Source: Prevotella sp. tc2-28
GTDB lineage: Bacteria > Bacteroidota > Bacteroidia > Bacteroidales > Bacteroidaceae
Assembly: GCF_900107705.1 (NCBI RefSeq)
Contig: NZ_FNRE01000002.1
Span: 248,001-312,000 of the forward strand
Length of the DNA: 64,000 nt
Reading direction: 5' to 3'
The notes below the pieces were generated by a model, which made no database searches, was not told where the DNA came from, and saw nothing but the letters and a program-made list of their open reading frames with translations. Numbering within the stretch: the first letter of the stretch is position 1; each line of letters starts with the position of its first letter. The position numbers and the translations under genes were made by a program. Positions 40,754 to 49,723 of the stretch are shown here, in pieces.

Positions 40754-43216
40754 TTAGAGTTTAGTGAGGGCTATGATCAGAGTGGCGAGGGATGCCAAAG
40801 AGGTGCCGATGCCTGTGATGCCTGCGAGGTTGAGCGGGGTGCGGCGTTTCTTAGAGGGTACGATAATCTCGCAGCCCGGCTCGGGCTTGGCACCCTTGGA
40901 GACCACACCGACATTGCCGTTCTGGTAGACAATGAAGGTCTTCGACTTCTTGGCACGGTTGCCATAGCCTCCTGCCTCGTTGACATAGTATTTGGCACTC
41001 TTGCCTTCCTCGTAGGTGACCACATTGGGATAGAACACATCACCGGAGATGCGAACCATGCCACAGTATTCGGGGATGAACAGCTCATCGTCCTCACGCA
41101 TCAGGATGTCCTTGTCGGAACCCGGGTGCTTGACAGCCGCCTCGAGGTCGATACCCACCAGGTAGGTGTTCTCTGCAGCTGCCAGGGCTTGCATGGAGAT
41201 AGAGTCGCCACGCTCGGTCAAAATGCTACGCAGGGCCTTGACGGTGGACTGGGCGCGCATGCGCTCCTCGGCGTTCATCTGACGGACGAGGCGGGCGCCA
41301 CGCAGATAGGCGGCGTCGGTGATGCCACCTGCCATCTTGAGGGCATCGGAGATGCGAATCTTCTTGGTAGGCAGCGTGAAGTTGCCTTCGTAGTTGACCT
41401 CACCACGTACGGAGATGTTACGGGCGGCACTGAAGGCTGGGCTGCGATAGACATGGACAACATCATAGGGTTCGAGGACGAAGCCCTGGCTGCCGGTCAT
41501 CACGAGGCCGTCCTTCAGATCGAAGGTGAAGGTCTTGGCAATGACATTGCTCTTCGCAGTAGCATACGGGTCGAGGATGCGACGGCTGACCTCCACCTTG
41601 GCAAGGGAGGCCTGGTCGCGCAAGCCACCTGCCATGACGATAAGGTCCTGGATGGTGGTGTTGGTGGCATACTCATAGGTGCCGGGACTCATCACCTCAC
41701 CTGTGATGGTGAAGGTGCGCTCCTGACGGAGGTCTTCCTGCGTCATCACGAAGAGCACATCCTCGTTGCGCAGGGGGACATCAGCTGCCGTACCGGACAT
41801 GATGCCTGCCAGGTCGAGGGAGACGGTCTCCAACGAACGGTCTGCCTTCAGGCGGTGCAGGACGGCACGACCAGTGAAGGCGTCCTCTGTCAGTCCGTCG
41901 GCAGCCTTGACCAACGAGCGGACACTCGTCACATTGCCACCCAGATGGAACTGGCCGGGACGGAACACGGCACCCTTGATCTCAACCATGTTCTCGAAAC
42001 GGTTGATCATGCCGTCAATGGTCACGGCATCACCATCCTCAAGGGTGAAATTGGCCATGTCGAACTCGTTGACATTATACACCTGATAGTGCTCGCCAGA
42101 CTGGCGCACCAGACGGGCGCTCTTCTTGTTGGCATCGCCGGTATAGCCACCGGCATAGCGCAACAGGGTGGACAGCGACTCGTTCTTACGCATCTCGTAG
42201 AACATGGGGCGCTTGACATTTCCCGTGATGCCCACCAAGGCCTGGTAGGGCTCCACCATGATGACGTCATTGTCCTGCAAGCGGACATTGCCTGCCATAC
42301 GGCCGTTGAGGATGTACTGGTAGAGGTCGACAACGGTGACCAGATGACCATTATGGTAGACCTTGATATTACGCAAGGTACCGAGGTCGCTGGTACCACC
42401 GGCACGGTAGAGGGCGTAGAACACATTGGCAAAGGCTGAGAGGTGATATGTGCCAGGACTACGCACCTCTCCCATGATATTCACCTGAATGGTACGGGTA
42501 TTGCCGATGGTCACCTTGAGGTCGCTGCTCTTATAGCGGGAACCCAGCGTATTGCGCAACTTCTTTTGGGCTCCTGCTACAGAGAGGCCACTGAGGTAGA
42601 TAGGACCATAACCGGAAACGGTGATGGTTCCCTCAGGGCTAATGGTATGGATTATGGTGTTTTGGGAAGCGCCATAGATATCGACGACGACTTGGTCGCC
42701 GGGACCCAAGACATAGTTGTCGGGGATGGGCATGTTGGCATTGGGCTGGAAATTGGGGTTGGCCTGACGGAAGATATCACGACCAAAGACTCGCTTGCCA
42801 GCGGCATCAGGTGCCTGGCCCTGTGTGGCCTGCACGTCGTTCTCGACTTTCTCCACATCAGCACTGGCATCGGTCTCGATTGTTCCTGACGTACCTACCT
42901 TGGCGGTATTCAACTCCTGGGAGGTCGTACCATCAGAATTGCCTGACATGCGGCGCGTGGCCATCTGGACAGCACCATCGGCAGCAGCGGAAAGACCACG
43001 CTTGGAGAGCTGGTCGTCGTACTGATTGCGTAAACGACGAATCTGGTCGATCTTCGCTCCTTTCTGCATGAGCTTGGTGACAATCTGAGCCTGTGAGGTC
43101 CCTGCCCGAGCCTCTGAGGCAATGAACTGCAACACCTGCTGGTCGCTCATCTGAGCGGAAACCGTGAGGTGCATACAACAAAGGAGAAAACTTAATAATA
43201 ATATTCGTAAATTCAT
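40754..43216 (-). CDS. Outer-membrane polysaccharide export protein (Wza-like, multiple SLBB domains)
   Basis: This 820-residue exporter has a signal peptide (MNLRILLLSFLLCCMHLTVSA), a helical region, the Poly_export domain with NYVLGPGDQVVVDIYG at about 165-185 and then about six SLBB domains recognisable by repeats such as VRSPGTYHLSAF, VKRPMFYEM, VFRPGQFHLGG, VMSPGTYEYATN and VNYEGNFTLP. The C-terminus ends in a hydrophobic helix. It is longer than E. coli Wza (about 380) but usual for Bacteroidales. Confidence 0.94.
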   Translation of the reverse strand: MNLRILLLSFLLCCMHLTVSAQMSDQQVLQFIASEARAGTSQAQIVTKLMQKGAKIDQIRRLRNQYDDQLSKRGLSAAADGAVQMATRRMSGNSDGTTSQELNTAKVGTSGTIETDASADVEKVENDVQATQGQAPDAAGKRVFGRDIFRQANPNFQPNANMPIPDNYVLGPGDQVVVDIYGASQNTIIHTISPEGTITVSGYGPIYLSGLSVAGAQKKLRNTLGSRYKSSDLKVTIGNTRTIQVNIMGEVRSPGTYHLSAFANVFYALYRAGGTSDLGTLRNIKVYHNGHLVTVVDLYQYILNGRMAGNVRLQDNDVIMVEPYQALVGITGNVKRPMFYEMRKNESLSTLLRYAGGYTGDANKKSARLVRQSGEHYQVYNVNEFDMANFTLEDGDAVTIDGMINRFENMVEIKGAVFRPGQFHLGGNVTSVRSLVKAADGLTEDAFTGRAVLHRLKADRSLETVSLDLAGIMSGTAADVPLRNEDVLFVMTQEDLRQERTFTITGEVMSPGTYEYATNTTIQDLIVMAGGLRDQASLAKVEVSRRILDPYATAKSNVIAKTFTFDLKDGLVMTGSQGFVLEPYDVVHVYRSPAFSAARNISVRGEVNYEGNFTLPTKKIRISDALKMAGGITDAAYLRGARLVRQMNAEERMRAQSTVKALRSILTERGDSISMQALAAAENTYLVGIDLEAAVKHPGSDKDILMREDDELFIPEYCGMVRISGDVFYPNVVTYEEGKSAKYYVNEAGGYGNRAKKSKTFIVYQNGNVGVVSKGAKPEPGCEIIVPSKKRRTPLNLAGITGIGTSLASLATLIIALTKL

Positions 43217-43222
43217 ATTTTT

Positions 43223-43436
43223 TGGTTTACTGTTTCTTGTTTACCGTTTACTGTTTACTGTTTACTGTTTACCGTTTACTGTTTACCGTTGATACTTCGT
43301 ATCGAGCCTGCTCACGCTCGGCAAATCTAAAGCAAGCTTTATTTGCTCTCGCTTAATCGCAGCCTTTACTGTTTATATGTTAACCTTAACCCTAACCTTA
43401 ACGTTAACTAAGCGAGCGATGCTCGAGCGGGTTATT
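43223..43436. repeat. Repeat cluster between upxY and the Wza-like gene
   Basis: Heptamers (43223-43288) are followed by the 78-bp core (43289-43366), a few heptamers, then reversed hexamers AACCTT/AACCCT/AACGTT (43380-43408) and a GCGAGCGATGCTCGAGC hairpin segment. The upxY stop lies at its right edge. Confidence 0.9.
43289..43366. repeat. 78-bp core repeat, copy A
   Basis: It is identical over all 78 bp to 44546-44623 in direct orientation. It holds the short hairpins GATAC-TTC-GTATC and AAAGC..GCTTT and a CTCACGCTCGGC motif. The two copies bracket upxY and its promoter. Confidence 0.93.
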
Positions 43437-44007
43437 GGTTACCACTTACTTCTTTGTCATCGATTAGTTCGATGAAACTTGGGGGTAGTTGCGTGATGGC
43501 GACGGCGGCGATGCCTTTAAGAAGAACGACGACGATGCGGTCGCGCTTGATGCGCTTGATGACACCCTCGACACCGGCGAAGTTGCCGTCGATGATGCGG
43601 ACACGCTTGCCTTGCTTGTCGAGGTAGTCGCTATAGGTCAGGTGGCGCACATGTTCGTCGAGCGAGGAGGAGACACGGATGAAGTTTTCCATGGCACGAC
43701 TGGGCACCACAATGATCTCGGACTTCTCGTCGTCGGCACTATTGCTCACCATATATTGTAAGGTGGTACATTTCTTGTTATACATCTTCAGCTTGGTAAT
43801 CTCTCGCTGACTGCTGTGCACGAAGATGAGGTTATGGATGGCAGGGACGAGCTCGCGACGTCGCTCGCCATCGTGCTCTACCAACTGATATTCCATCGGG
43901 AGATAGTACGGTACGTGCAAACGGTCGAGTTCCTTCTTTACCTTCAGTTCACTCCTGTAAGAACAGTACATGGGGAACCAACTGATGTCGTCAAGACTTC
44001 GTGACAT
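43432..44007 (-). CDS. UpxY-family transcription antiterminator (NusG/RfaH-like)
   Basis: The protein is about 191 residues from MSRSLDDISWFPMYC; the in-frame start at 44055 lies in the leader. The N-terminal NGN domain (WFPMYCSYRSELKVKKELDRLHVPYYLPM) and C-terminal KOW domain (GKRVRIIDGNFAGVEGVIKRIKRDRIVVVLL) match the UpxY family, which lets RNA polymerase transcribe long capsule operons. It is the first gene after the operon promoter, as in Bacteroides capsule loci; no UpxZ partner is present nearby. Confidence 0.92.
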   Translation of the reverse strand: MSRSLDDISWFPMYCSYRSELKVKKELDRLHVPYYLPMEYQLVEHDGERRRELVPAIHNLIFVHSSQREITKLKMYNKKCTTLQYMVSNSADDEKSEIIVVPSRAMENFIRVSSSLDEHVRHLTYSDYLDKQGKRVRIIDGNFAGVEGVIKRIKRDRIVVVLLKGIAAVAITQLPPSFIELIDDKEVSGNQ

Positions 44008-44467
44008 AAGCGGGAGCGGAAAGACAAAGAGAGAGAGTGCCTGCGTAACGGACACAAGATGTAAGTGAAAACTCGAAAAAATAAAAAATGCAGCTCACTA
44101 CTCAGTGCTTTCCCAGCAACCTTTTTATACTGACATAAATAAAACATTAGGAAAACTTTACGCAAAATCCGACACATTTTATCATGTGTCAAAAAAAGCG
44201 GGAGCCTAACACTGTTGCTCATTCCGCTAGTCAGGCTCTCGCATTGCCCTCAGTTCAAAACGAGCAACGCAAGACCCCACGCTGAGACATATTTAGATTA
44301 AACTAAATTGTTCCCAAATATGGGCATCTTACCGTTGCAATGTCTTGGAACTGTAGGAATTTGCGAGATTCGACTAACCAAAACAAAGCGCAGTAGACGC
44401 CATTTCCAATGTAATACCCACCCTACCACCTCCGTCTTTCGACTTCAGTTTTTCAGCTTGGGCAATG
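44008..44467 (-). promoter_or_regulatory. Long structured leader of the polysaccharide operon
   Basis: From a start near 44464 to the upxY ATG lies about 455 nt without a gene. Several inverted repeats can be seen: GACACAT/ATGTGTC (44169-44190), GGGAGCCT/AGGCTCTC and GTTGCTC/GAGCAAC within 44195-44270. UpxY-type regulators act on leaders of this kind, so it may carry an attenuator and the antitermination site. The structure was read by eye. Confidence 0.6.
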
Positions 44468-44499
44468 CAAAGATAGTAACTATTTTTGATATAAACAAA
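44468..44499 (-). promoter_or_regulatory. Promoter TTTG-N20-TATCTTTG of the polysaccharide operon
   Basis: On the minus strand TTTG (44499-44496) and TATCTTTG (44475-44468) are exactly 20 bp apart. It is the only full consensus promoter I found that reads into the locus. Confidence 0.82.
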
Positions 44500-44500
44500 G

Positions 44501-44539
44501 AAAAGTGAAAAAATCTAGCAAAAGATTTTTTCACTTTTT
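44501..44539. terminator. Bidirectional intrinsic terminator
   Basis: A 15-bp stem AAAAGTGAAAAAATC / GATTTTTTCACTTTT with an 8-nt loop, flanked by A and T runs, can end transcription in both directions. It insulates the polysaccharide promoter from rprXY. Confidence 0.85.
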
Positions 44540-44545
44540 CGTTAG

Positions 44546-44623
44546 TTGATACTTCGTATCGAGCCTGCTCACGCTCGGCAAATCTAAAGCAAGCTTTATT
44601 TGCTCTCGCTTAATCGCAGCCTT
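44546..44623. repeat. 78-bp core repeat, copy B
   Basis: This is the identical mate of 43289-43366. It lies between the terminator and the composite repeat at 44630. Confidence 0.93.
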
Positions 44624-44629
44624 GACAGT

Positions 44630-44826
44630 TTACAGTTTACTGTTTACAGTTTACCGTTTCTTGCGCTCCGTAGGTGCTCAGGCGAGCAAAGCTCGGAGTC
44701 CCGTTTACTGTATATTGTTCCCGTTCGCTCGAGCTTGCTCGCTTGTTCCGTAGGTCTCAAGAACGTTAAGGTTAGGGTTAACGTTAAGGTTCCCGTTCCC
44801 GTTCCCGTTAACGTTCCCGTTAAGGT
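44630..44826. repeat. Composite repeat, copy 3: heptamers, 107-bp core, hexamers
   Basis: Heptamers (44630-44657), the 107-bp core (44658-44764, one difference from copies 1 and 2) and hexamers (44765-44826) run up to the rprY stop codon, which is itself formed within a TTAACC hexamer on the minus strand. Together with the 78-bp core and terminator this accounts for the whole rprY-upxY gap apart from the leader. Confidence 0.92.
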
Positions 44827-45524
44827 TAATCTTGCTCCGGTGCAATGAGTTTATAACCCTTGCCATGGATGTTGATGATCTCGATCTGAGGATCGTCTTT
44901 GAGGTGCTTGCGCAGCTTCGTGATGTAGACGTCCATGGAGCGGGCATTGAAGTAGTTATCGTCAATCCAGATGGTCTTCAGGGCGAAGTCACGCTGCAGG
45001 ATCTCATTGGTGTGTGAGCAGAGCAGGGCCAGCAGCTCGTTCTCCTTGGTGGTCAGCTTGGTCTGCTTCTGACCAATGGTGAGCAGTTGCTTCTGGGTGT
45101 CGAAGGTGAACTGACCGATGCGGTAGACGGAACTCTCCTTGTTTTTCTTGCCACGTACACGACGTAGGATAGCTTCGATGCGGAGCACCAGTTCCTCCAT
45201 GGAGAAGGGCTTGGTGATGTAGTCGTCGGCACCAATCTTGAAGCCTTCGAGGATGTCTTCCTTCAGTGTCTTGGCTGTGAGGAAGATGATAGGAATTTCG
45301 GCATTGGCCTGACGGATCTCCTGGGCCAGTGTGTAACCGTCCTTCTTAGGCATCATCACGTCAAGGACACAGATGTCGAACTTAGTCTTCAGGAAGGCTT
45401 TGTAGCCTACCTCTCCATCGGGGCAGAGTTCTGCCATGTAACCCTTTGCTGCGAGGTATTCGCGCAACAACATTCCAAGGTTCTCGTCGTCTTCACAAAG
45501 AAGAATTTTCAGCTTTTCGTCCAT
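44826..45524 (-). CDS. rprY: OmpR-family response regulator (RprY-like)
   Basis: This 232-residue two-component regulator has a receiver domain with the acidic pair Glu11/Asp12, phosphoacceptor Asp55 (CVLDVMMPK), Thr83 (FLTAKT) and Lys105 (YITKPFS). A winged-helix DNA-binding domain ends ARSMDVYITKLRKHLKDDPQIEIINIHGKGYKL. The sequence corresponds well to Bacteroides RprY. It lies 70 bp after the histidine kinase gene, separated by TTTACAATTTACTA-type repeats. Confidence 0.9.
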   Translation of the reverse strand: MDEKLKILLCEDDENLGMLLREYLAAKGYMAELCPDGEVGYKAFLKTKFDICVLDVMMPKKDGYTLAQEIRQANAEIPIIFLTAKTLKEDILEGFKIGADDYITKPFSMEELVLRIEAILRRVRGKKNKESSVYRIGQFTFDTQKQLLTIGQKQTKLTTKENELLALLCSHTNEILQRDFALKTIWIDDNYFNARSMDVYITKLRKHLKDDPQIEIINIHGKGYKLIAPEQD

Positions 45525-45535
45525 AATGATAATTT

Positions 45536-45594
45536 ACAATTTGACTATTTACAATTTACTATTTATTGTTCAATTTTAGTATTTAACTATTCTC
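45536..45594. repeat. TTTACAA/TTTACTA heptamer-like repeats between rprX and rprY
   Basis: Degenerate seven-base units (ATTTACA, ATTTACT, ATTTATT) resemble the GTTTACY heptamers but with A at the first position. The end merges with the rprX 3' end. Confidence 0.6.
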
Positions 45595-47160
45595 TTACCT
45601 CTCTCCACTTACCTCAAAGATAGGTAGTGAGATCGTGAACTTGGTGCCCTTCCCTACTTCACTTTCGGCTTTGATTTCGCCTTGGTGGAGGTCGACGACT
45701 TTTTTGACGTAGGCAAGGCCGAGGCCGAAGCCTTTGACGTCGTGCTTGTTACCGGTGTGTACACGGTAGAACTTATCGAAGATCTTGCGGAGGTTCTCCT
45801 TCTTGATGCCCTGGCCGGTGTCGCGAATGGAGAGGTAGAGCTTGTCGGAGTCGTTCCAGGTACGGATGTAGATGTCGAGGGGTTCGTCTTGCTTGCGGTA
45901 CTTCACGGCATTGTCCATCAGGTTGGTGATGGCATTCTGGAAATGTACCTCGTCGACATAGATGGCGGAGTCGACGGCTTCTATCTGGGTGTATATCTTG
46001 CCTCCCGTATGCTCCACACGCAGGGTGAAGGTCTGGGCTATCTGCTCCACCATCTCGTTGAGGTCGAGCTCTTTCTTCTTGAAGATGATGCTCTTCTTGT
46101 CGAACATCGACATCTGGAGCACCTTCTCCACGAGGAAGCGAAGGCGTTTCGTCTCGTCGGCAATGACACCACCGAGGTGCTTGGTCATCTGCTCGGACTT
46201 CGTGACGGAGTCGTCGTTCATCATCTGGACAGCCAGCGAGATGGAGGCTATCGGAGTCTTCAACTCGTGTGTCATGTTGTTGATGAAGTCGTTCTTGATC
46301 TCGGTATACCGCTTCTGACGGAAGATGACGACGATGGTGAAGATAAAGGTGATGAGCAGCACGATGGTGAAGATGATGCTGGGGATCATGAAGCGCACAC
46401 TGGAGAAGATGTAGGAGTTCATCTCGGGGAAGTGGATGCGCACGACACCACGCTTAGACTGCGGGTCGTAGCGGAAAAGCACCTTCTCGTAGGTATATTC
46501 CTTACCTTCGTCGGTATAGTCAGGACAACGGTAGACCTCACGACCATCAGTGGTAGAGACGGTCAGATGATAGGGAATATTGATGCCGTTGTTGATGAGC
46601 TCGGTACGGATATCCTGGTCGAGCATGCGGAAATTGACACGCTCCTTCAGGGGTTTGTCGCTGGCGGTATACAGGATGTTATAGACCACCTCGTCGAGCA
46701 ATGCCTTCTGATAGACATAGCGGTTGCGCACTATCTCCTGCATCGACTTGGTGGCATCTGCCAACGTGTTCTTATCCTTGCGCATGATGATGGCCTTGGG
46801 GATGGAGGCGGGCTTCATCTCGAAGGTCTTCAGCTGGAATGACGAGTAGACGGTGCCGTCGTCAGCAGCCACTGCAAACTGGTGGGAATGCTTGATGGTG
46901 CCATCGAGTCCGTCGACCATCACGGAGTCTTGCGTGAACGCCCTGCGCTCCGTCGCATTGACATCCTTCTCCAGGTAACGGAGGGTCTCGTTCATCTCCA
47001 TATTACGGGAGACCTGGTAGAGCGAGCGGTTCACACTCTCATCGAACTGCTCCTTCTTCATCTTGACCATCTCCTCGACATAGGAGAACTGAAGGAAGAG
47101 CAGCGCCAGGAACGAGAATCCCATGATGGTGGCTATTGCCCAAATAGTAGACTTCTTCAT
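45595..47160 (-). CDS. rprX: Sensor histidine kinase (RprX-like)
   Basis: The 521-residue membrane kinase has a transmembrane helix at about 6-25, a periplasmic sensor region, a second helix at about 262-285, a HisKA domain with phosphoacceptor His298 in THELKTPIASIS, and an HATPase domain with N box (FQNAITNLMDNAVKY), DTGQGI and GFGLGLAYVKKVV. It partners with rprY downstream. Its start codon lies inside one arm of a perfect 17-bp inverted repeat that surrounds its promoter box. Confidence 0.9.
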   Translation of the reverse strand: MKKSTIWAIATIMGFSFLALLFLQFSYVEEMVKMKKEQFDESVNRSLYQVSRNMEMNETLRYLEKDVNATERRAFTQDSVMVDGLDGTIKHSHQFAVAADDGTVYSSFQLKTFEMKPASIPKAIIMRKDKNTLADATKSMQEIVRNRYVYQKALLDEVVYNILYTASDKPLKERVNFRMLDQDIRTELINNGINIPYHLTVSTTDGREVYRCPDYTDEGKEYTYEKVLFRYDPQSKRGVVRIHFPEMNSYIFSSVRFMIPSIIFTIVLLITFIFTIVVIFRQKRYTEIKNDFINNMTHELKTPIASISLAVQMMNDDSVTKSEQMTKHLGGVIADETKRLRFLVEKVLQMSMFDKKSIIFKKKELDLNEMVEQIAQTFTLRVEHTGGKIYTQIEAVDSAIYVDEVHFQNAITNLMDNAVKYRKQDEPLDIYIRTWNDSDKLYLSIRDTGQGIKKENLRKIFDKFYRVHTGNKHDVKGFGLGLAYVKKVVDLHQGEIKAESEVGKGTKFTISLPIFEVSGER

Positions 47161-47202
47161 ATCGGTTGCAAAATTAACATTTTCCCCGATATGAAGAAGT
47201 CT
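47149..47202. repeat. Perfect 17-bp inverted repeat around the rprX -7 box
   Basis: Arms 47149-47165 and 47186-47202 are exact reverse complements, separated by 20 bp that contain TAATTTTG (47176-47169). The left arm includes the rprX start codon and first codons (MKKS); the right arm duplicates them in the opposite direction. Confidence 0.93.
47169..47176 (-). promoter_or_regulatory. -7 box (TAATTTTG) of rprX
   Basis: This is a TAnnTTTG octamer 8 bp before the rprX ATG; the message would have a leader of only about 5 nt. No proper -33 TTTG is found, so an activator may be needed. Confidence 0.55.
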
Positions 47203-47258
47203 TTTAGTTAATTAATTCCGTTAATTTTAACGTCTTTAACTATTTTGCCGTGTTTTAA

Positions 47259-49634
47259 TTAAAAATGAATACTTATATCAACACCCATCTGGAACGGATT
47301 ACCTCGCTGGGCGAAGTAAAGTTTCTCGCCACCAAAATTGCTGTCGATGGCAAATGTATTATAATTGTTGTTGGTCAGGTTGCGTCCCCATACCGAAACG
47401 GTAACAGGTGACAGGTCGGCATCAATATGGGCGCCCAGCAGCATGTAGAACTGCTGGTCGTAGCTATTGGCAGAATCCCAGTAGGTCTTACCCTGTGCGT
47501 TCATGTTGACACCCACGGTCAGGCTGTGCAACACAGGACTGTCCACGTCGAAGCGATAGTCGGCATTGGCTGCCAGCGTGTGTTGAGGAACGAAGGGCAC
47601 ATACTTGCCGGAATAGTCGATGGGCGACGTCTTGCCGTCTACGCTGACGCTGTCCATATACTCCTTGAACTTAGCGCGGGTATAGCCGTAGCTGATCCCC
47701 CAGTTCAGATGGTCGTCGAAAGCGCTACCACGCAGTGTTGCCTCCACACCGCAGCTGTAGCTCTTGCCGGCATTCACCATGGAACGGCCAAAGCCATACT
47801 GTGTGGCAAAGACGGACAGCTGCTGGTTGCGAATCTGCATATAGTAGGCACTGAGGTCGAGGTGCAGGACATTGTCGAAGAGGTTCAGGTGGGTACCTAC
47901 CTCATAGTTCCACGACTCTTCGGGACGGTACTGAATGGTGTTGCGGATGTTGTCGTAGCTTTGCTCGTCGTGGGCAATCTCCATGTCGCCACGTACTGAC
48001 TGGGCCTGTGACTGCAACTCGCTTTGGAGGATGTCGCTGAACATCTGGATATTGAAACCACCGGCACGATAGCCTTTCGATACGAGGGCATAGACATTGC
48101 TGCCGCTGTTGTCGATGCGGTAGGTCAATCCTATTTTAGGCAGGAACTGGTTGAAGGTGGCATCCTCCTGATGTTCGAGGACGGAGCGCACGGTAGCCTT
48201 CACGTTGACACCCATCACGTTCTCGTCGAGGTGGGTAATAGCACTGGTGGCATAGTCGATCTTGTTCCGTGTGATATCATAGCGGAATCCCAGGGTGGCC
48301 TTCAGACGGTCAGTGAGCAGGATGTTGGACTCGTGGAAGAGACCATAGTTGGTCTGGGGAGTGCGGAACAAGCCGGGAATCGTCTCGGTATCCATCGTGA
48401 TATGACAGCCTCCGGCACGTTCAATCATTGCCTTGGCAGCCTCCATACCCATACGCTTTGCCATCGAGTTGAGCATACCATAGTAGGCATAGTCCTCAAT
48501 AGTCTTCGAGAGGAACTTGTTCATATCGGTATCGAAGAACACAGGGGCGTCGGTCTTCAGCCACTGGTGTGAGAAGAAGAGTCCAGTGGTGCCTTGCCAG
48601 ATACCCAACTGATGACTTTTCAGCATGAGTTCCTGAGTGATCGTGTTCTGCAACTGTTTCTCCTGCATGTGCATGAAGTCGAGGGGACGGTAGTCGATAT
48701 CCATCAGCATATCGTCGTTGAGATACTGCCAGCTGGCGGTATAGATGAGGTCAGCCCAGTCAGCGGCATAGTTCACGTTGAGGCCGGTGTTCAGCATGTT
48801 ACGCTTGTAGTTGCCCTGACGGTTGGTGTTGGGATGGGCTGCATACTTGCGGTCGGCATCCAGCAAACCGTAGGGAAAACCGTTCTGGCGTACGAACTGA
48901 TAGTCGGCCATCAGGTCGAAGGTCAGCCGCGTGGAGGGCTTGGCCACCAAACGCAGTCTGCCACCGGCCTCGTCCATCTTGTCAGCACGCTCCTGATTGA
49001 ATTCGTTGCGGAAGAATCCGTTGGTTCCGTTATAGAAACCAGCCAACGAAAGGGCCAGCTGGTCACTGAACTTGTGATAATGGGCAGCCTCTACGGTGCG
49101 GTGGAAATGGGTGCCTACACTGACACGGAGGTCAGTGCCCTGGTAGTTCATGGGGTTCTTGGTGAAGATACGCACCAGTCCACCCTCGCTATTGATGCCG
49201 TAGAGCGTTCCCTGAGGTCCACGAAGCACGTCGACACGGTCCAGTCCGTAGAAATGCGTGTTGAATGCCGACTTGCTCATCAGCGGCATGTTATCCACAT
49301 AAACACCCATCGAGGGACTGTTGATGCGCGAGCCAATACCTCTGACATACATCGACGACGTATAGCGCGACCCATAGGCGGGCATCACGAAGGAGGGAAC
49401 AAAGGCGGAGGCGTCGCGAAGGTCATAGATGCCCCACTTGTTCATCTCGTTGGAGGTCAGTACCGAGGCACTCATGGGCTGTTGACGCAGTTTGTAGAAA
49501 TCCTTGGACTGAGCGACGACCACCACCTCGTCCAAATCGTAGACACGGGAAGAGTCTGCCAATTCGCTGATGTTTCCTGCCACTGCAGGCAGCATCATGC
49601 TGACAGCTCCGAACATAAGAAGCATTTTTCTCAT
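47259..49634 (-). CDS. TonB-dependent outer-membrane receptor
   Basis: The 791-residue receptor has a signal peptide (MRKMLLMFGAVSMMLPAVAG), a plug domain directly after it (DLDEVVVVAQSKDF, NSPSMGVYVDNMPL, VDVLRGPQGTLYGINSEGG) and a long beta-barrel that ends in phenylalanine (GVDISIHF), as outer-membrane proteins do. There is no N-terminal carboxypeptidase-like domain of the SusC class and no SusD partner, so it more likely imports iron chelates or a vitamin than glycans. The substrate is unknown. Confidence 0.9.
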   Translation of the reverse strand: MRKMLLMFGAVSMMLPAVAGNISELADSSRVYDLDEVVVVAQSKDFYKLRQQPMSASVLTSNEMNKWGIYDLRDASAFVPSFVMPAYGSRYTSSMYVRGIGSRINSPSMGVYVDNMPLMSKSAFNTHFYGLDRVDVLRGPQGTLYGINSEGGLVRIFTKNPMNYQGTDLRVSVGTHFHRTVEAAHYHKFSDQLALSLAGFYNGTNGFFRNEFNQERADKMDEAGGRLRLVAKPSTRLTFDLMADYQFVRQNGFPYGLLDADRKYAAHPNTNRQGNYKRNMLNTGLNVNYAADWADLIYTASWQYLNDDMLMDIDYRPLDFMHMQEKQLQNTITQELMLKSHQLGIWQGTTGLFFSHQWLKTDAPVFFDTDMNKFLSKTIEDYAYYGMLNSMAKRMGMEAAKAMIERAGGCHITMDTETIPGLFRTPQTNYGLFHESNILLTDRLKATLGFRYDITRNKIDYATSAITHLDENVMGVNVKATVRSVLEHQEDATFNQFLPKIGLTYRIDNSGSNVYALVSKGYRAGGFNIQMFSDILQSELQSQAQSVRGDMEIAHDEQSYDNIRNTIQYRPEESWNYEVGTHLNLFDNVLHLDLSAYYMQIRNQQLSVFATQYGFGRSMVNAGKSYSCGVEATLRGSAFDDHLNWGISYGYTRAKFKEYMDSVSVDGKTSPIDYSGKYVPFVPQHTLAANADYRFDVDSPVLHSLTVGVNMNAQGKTYWDSANSYDQQFYMLLGAHIDADLSPVTVSVWGRNLTNNNYNTFAIDSNFGGEKLYFAQRGNPFQMGVDISIHF

Positions 49635-49673
49635 TACTAATAAGGTTTATTACACATTGAAAATTTGCGAGTG

Positions 49674-49705
49674 CAAAGGTACTGCTTTTCCTTTACACTC
49701 GCAAT
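49674..49705 (-). promoter_or_regulatory. Probable promoter of the TonB receptor gene
   Basis: TACCTTTG on the minus strand (49681-49674) with ATTG at the -33 position, 20 bp away. Seven of eight -7 bases needed are fixed and the -33 has one mismatch. Confidence 0.55.
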
Positions 49706-49723
49706 CATCATTTATGAGGATTT

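Noticed and set aside
40745..42439. 564-codon plus-strand open frame
   Set aside because: It is the antisense shadow of the Wza-like gene. It has low-complexity valine- and histidine-rich composition typical of such shadows and no domain.
44705..44965. Gene for an N-rich protein on the minus strand
   Set aside because: It is an out-of-frame reading of the rprY end followed by repeat translation. It has no independent start context or conserved domain.
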